Shown piece after piece: positions 7,209-9,458 of a stretch of 9,458 nt of DNA. Origin of the DNA: CAZKTS01 sp964555735. GTDB taxonomy: Bacteria; Actinomycetota; Acidimicrobiia; IMCC26256; PALSA-555. The stretch spans positions 1-9,458 of the forward strand of contig CAZKTS010000029.1 of the NCBI GenBank assembly GCA_964555735.1, given 5' to 3'. Below the pieces are notes generated by a model, which saw only the letters and a list, made by a program, of their open reading frames with translations, was not told where the DNA came from and did not search any database. Position 1 is the first letter of the stretch. Each line of letters opens with the position of its first letter. The translations under genes and the position numbers were made by a program.

Positions 7209-8441
7209 TCAGACGCGGTCGAGCTCGAGCATGCGGATCGCGTTGCCGCGGAGGACCTTGTAGGCGGTCTCGTCGTCGAGGCCGGCGTCGGCGATCATCT
7301 TCTCCACGTACTCCTTGGAGTGCGGCCACGTGGTGTCGGTGTGGGGGTAGTCGGTCTCGAAGCAGATGTTGTCGACGCCGACGGCCTCGAGGTTGTTGAG
7401 CCCGACCCGGTCTGCGGTGAAGCAGCCGAAGATGCGCCCGTAGTAGTAGGTGGACGGCGGCTCTGGCACGATCTCCTTCGAGTGCTGCCAGGCGTCGTGC
7501 TGGTCCCAGACCGTGTCGGCCCGCTCGAGCGCGTAGGGGATCCACCCGATCTGGCCCTCGCTGTAGGCGAGCTTGAGCTTCGGGAACTGCATGAGCTTCC
7601 CGGAGAACAGCCAGTCGGCGAGCGACGCCATCGAGTTGTTGAACGCCAGCGTGCCGCCGACGCCCTCGGGCGCGTCGGGCGACGCCGCCGGGTTGCTCGA
7701 CGACGAGCCGATGTGCATGCAGAGCGTGACGCCGGTGTCGTTGCAGACGTCGAGGACCGGGTCCCAGTGGCCGGTGTGGATCGACGGCAGGTTGAGCCGG
7801 GTCGGGAGCTCGCTGAAGCAGAACGCCCGCACGCCGCGCTGGGCGTTGCGCTGGATCTCGGCGACCGCGAGGTCGATGTCCCACAGCGGCATGATGCAGA
7901 GCGGGATGTTCATCCCACCCGACGGCTCACACCACTCCTCGACCATCCAGTCGTTGTAGGCCCGCACGCACGCGAGCGCGAGCTCCTTGTCGTCGGCCTC
8001 GTAGAACGTCTGGCCGCAGAAGCGCGGGAAGGTGGGGAACGGCAGCGAGCCGTCGACCCAGTTCAGCTCGAAGTCCTTGATGCGCGCGTCGCGCTCGTAG
8101 CAGCCGGGGCGCATGTCGTCGTAGGTGACCGCGGTCATCGTCATCACCGTGCGGTCGAAGCTCTCGACGGTGCCGTCGGGCGTCGCGCTCAGCGGGATCG
8201 CGACGAACTTCTTGTTCACATAGATGAGCTTGCCGTCGTAGATCCAGGCGTCACCCCACTCACCGTCGGGGCTCTCGGTGTTGGTGTACTTCGCGCCCGG
8301 GTGGTGCTCGAACGGCGCCCACCGCTTGCGCTCGACGCGCGGACCCCGCTCACGCCACTTCTCCGGCAGCCACGTCTGCCAGACATGAGGCGGCTCGACC
8401 ACGTGGTCGTCGACGCTGACGATCTTCGGGACCTCGTTCAT
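7209..8441 (-). CDS. amidohydrolase_2 family metal-dependent hydrolase/decarboxylase, copy B (intact)
   Basis: The 410-residue protein belongs to the amidohydrolase_2 TIM-barrel group, which includes ACMSD and gamma-resorcylate decarboxylase. The strand-1 motif is VDDHVVEPP, with Asp11 and His13 in place of HxH. His243 in CMHIGS and Asp364 in FETDYPH are the other expected metal ligands. At the position of the catalytic His (usual motif SHxGG) it has Glu295 in SEGQIGW, a variant of this actinobacterial subgroup as I recall it, so the chemistry may differ from ACMSD. Substrate unknown; a carboxylated or ring-derived metabolite is likely. No signal peptide. The ATG at 8441 follows a GAGGG 4 nt upstream, which itself overlaps the stop region of copy A (9 nt gap), so the two copies are co-transcribed. 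The copies align without gaps over most of their length. Confidence 0.92.
   Translation of the reverse strand: MNEVPKIVSVDDHVVEPPHVWQTWLPEKWRERGPRVERKRWAPFEHHPGAKYTNTESPDGEWGDAWIYDGKLIYVNKKFVAIPLSATPDGTVESFDRTVMTMTAVTYDDMRPGCYERDARIKDFELNWVDGSLPFPTFPRFCGQTFYEADDKELALACVRAYNDWMVEEWCEPSGGMNIPLCIMPLWDIDLAVAEIQRNAQRGVRAFCFSELPTRLNLPSIHTGHWDPVLDVCNDTGVTLCMHIGSSSSNPAASPDAPEGVGGTLAFNNSMASLADWLFSGKLMQFPKLKLAYSEGQIGWIPYALERADTVWDQHDAWQHSKEIVPEPPSTYYYGRIFGCFTADRVGLNNLEAVGVDNICFETDYPHTDTTWPHSKEYVEKMIADAGLDDETAYKVLRGNAIRMLELDRV
7966..8063. repeat. 98-bp block identical to 9202-9299 (copy in amidohydrolase B)
   Basis: Read base by base, this stretch is identical to 9202-9299, offset 1236 bp, in the same orientation and reading frame. 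It encodes the ELALACV...FCGQTFYEADDK...LPFPTFP...NWVDGS region. Flanking parts of the two genes differ at many third positions, so the identity is locally higher than the gene average. Confidence 0.85.
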
Positions 8442-9201
8442 GTCGCCCTCTCAGACGCGGTCGAGCTCGAGCATCTTGATCGCGTTCCCGCGCAGGATCT
8501 TGTACGCCGTGTCCTCGTCGACCGCCTGGAGGATCTTCTCGCAGTACTCCTTGGAGTTCGGCCACGTCGTGTCGGTGTGCGGGTAGTCGGTCTCGAAGCA
8601 GATCTGGTCCTCGCCCACCTCGGCGAGCGAGTTCACGCCGTGCTGGTCCCAGGTGAAGCAGCCGAACACGCGCCCGTAGTAGTAGGTGGACGGCGGCTCG
8701 GGGCACAGCTTCTTCGCGTGGATCCACGCATCGTGCTGCTCCCAGACCGTGTCGGCCCGCTCGAGCGCGTACGGCAGCCAGCCGATCTGGCCCTCCGAGT
8801 ACGCGATCTTCAGCTTCGGGTACTGGGCCATCTTCCCGGAGAAGAGGTAGTCGCCCAGCGACGCCATCGAGTTGTTGAACGCCACCATGCTGCCGACACC
8901 CGCCGGCGCGTCGGCCGACGACGCCGGGTCCGAGGACGACGAGCCGACGTGCATGCACACGACGGTGCCGGTCTCCTCGGCGACCGCGAACATCGGGTCC
9001 CAGTAGCCGGTGTGGATCGACGGCAGGTTGAGCCGGGTCGGCAGCTCCGAGAACGCCACCGCGCGCACGCCGCGTGCCGCGTTGCGCTTGATCTCCTCCA
9101 CCGCGAGCTGCGGGTCCCACAGCGGCATGATGCAGAGCGGGATGTTGACGCCGATGGCGGGGTCGCACCACTCCTCGACCATCCAGTCGTTGTAGGCCTT
9201 G

Positions 9202-9299
9202 ACGCACGCGAGCGCGAGCTCCTTGTCGTCGGCCTCGTAGAACGTCTGGCCGCAGAAGCGCGGGAAGGTGGGGAACGGCAGCGAGCCGTCGACCCAGTT
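9202..9299. repeat. 98-bp block identical to 7966-8063 (copy in amidohydrolase A)
   Basis: Direct-repeat partner of the block in copy B. It ends 12 bp before the tandem stop codons at 9312-9317. Such a perfect tract in diverged tandem genes suggests gene conversion or strong local constraint. Confidence 0.85.
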
Positions 9300-9311
9300 G
9301 AGCGCGAAGTC

Positions 9312-9317
9312 CTACTA
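9312..9317 (-). other. tandem in-frame TAG TAG stop codons in amidohydrolase copy A
   Basis: The plus strand reads CTACTA, so the minus strand reads TAG TAG in the amidohydrolase frame (Arg codon before, Asp codon after). In copy B the same codons are ATC AAG. TAC AAG (Tyr-Lys) would become TAG TAG with one transversion in each codon, a minimal path but an inference. Confidence 0.9.
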
Positions 9318-9458
9318 GCGCTCGGCCGGGTCCCAGCAGCCGGGCCGCATGTCGTCGTAGGTCGTCGCGGTCATGGTCATGACCGTCTTGTCGAACTTCG
9401 AGATGTCGCCGCCGGGCGTGGCCGCCTTCGGGATCGCGACGAACTTCTTCTGCACGTA

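Larger units (their letters stand above)
8451..9458 (-). pseudogene. amidohydrolase_2 family gene, copy A, interrupted by two in-frame TAG codons and cut by the window end
   Basis: From the window edge to TGA at 8453-8451 this strand encodes a close paralogue of copy B, starting at the equivalent of B residue 74 (YVQKKFVAIP). The frame runs ...RPGCWDPAER, then TAG TAG (9317-9312), then DFALNWVDGS and on to ...MLELDRV. The stops replace Ile121-Lys122 of copy B, with no shift on either side. The longest open part begins at ATG 9182 (243 residues) and keeps the CMHVGS, SEGQIGW and FETDYPH motifs. It would lack the N-terminal metal strand and has no ribosome binding site, so it is unlikely to be active alone. 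The upstream fragment would end at about residue 120. Either the gene is a recent pseudogene, the stops are sequence errors, or (least likely) they are read through. It is the first operon gene visible, 9 nt before copy B. Confidence 0.8.

Noticed and set aside
9314..9317. ACTA in copy A is the base-by-base complement of TGAT in copy B, suggesting a micro-inversion
   Set aside because: A real inversion would give the reverse complement (ATCA), so the match is coincidence; independent substitutions from a Tyr-Lys ancestor are simpler.
9312..9317. Pyrrolysine or programmed amber read-through
   Set aside because: Two adjacent TAG codons at positions that are Ile-Lys in the paralogue, no visible recoding element, and other genes here use normal stops; decay or error is more likely.

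Overview
The window is very GC-rich and densely coded. Several genes have short or absent leaders and GTG/TTG starts. Together with a RipA-like NlpC/P60 hydrolase and tandem actinobacterial-type amidohydrolases, this suggests a high-GC Actinomycetota chromosome, perhaps an Acidimicrobiia relative. That placement is inferred from style and gene content, not from a marker gene. No RNA gene, CRISPR array, transposase or phage gene was seen.

Left part, plus strand (1-2801): the C-terminal part of an alpha/beta hydrolase, cut by the window edge, is followed after 4 nt by a fusion protein. The fusion has an N-terminal universal stress (UspA) domain joined to a complete UbiB/ABC1/AarF-type atypical kinase and two C-terminal membrane helices. 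A short minus-strand gene for a 59-residue single-helix protein (2817-2996) converges on it and is divergent from the next gene.

Middle (3082-5982): a membrane-anchored HtrA/DegP-type serine protease with one PDZ domain, a VOC/glyoxalase-fold metalloenzyme (plus strand), and a convergent secreted coiled-coil NlpC/P60 peptidoglycan endopeptidase (minus strand). The HtrA protease and the NlpC enzyme point to cell-envelope maintenance. A hairpin-forming inverted repeat sits where the VOC and NlpC genes meet.

Right part, minus strand (6031-9458): an apparent operon read right to left. It holds amidohydrolase copy A (cut by the window end and interrupted by two consecutive in-frame TAG codons), intact amidohydrolase copy B, a minimal HAD-like phosphatase, and an alpha/beta hydrolase coupled to it by an ATGA overlap. 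The amidohydrolases belong to the amidohydrolase_2 (ACMSD/resorcylate decarboxylase-like) superfamily and the last gene resembles enol-lactone hydrolases, so a small-molecule catabolic role is plausible; the substrate is unknown. Copies A and B are tandem duplicates sharing a 98-bp identical block.

Most notable points: the UspA-UbiB fusion, the double amber interruption in one of two otherwise collinear duplicates, a recurring TANNNT box 6-8 nt upstream of start codons that suggests leaderless transcripts, and the unlisted small membrane protein. None is proven to be a new system; the fusion kinase is the best candidate for undescribed biology.
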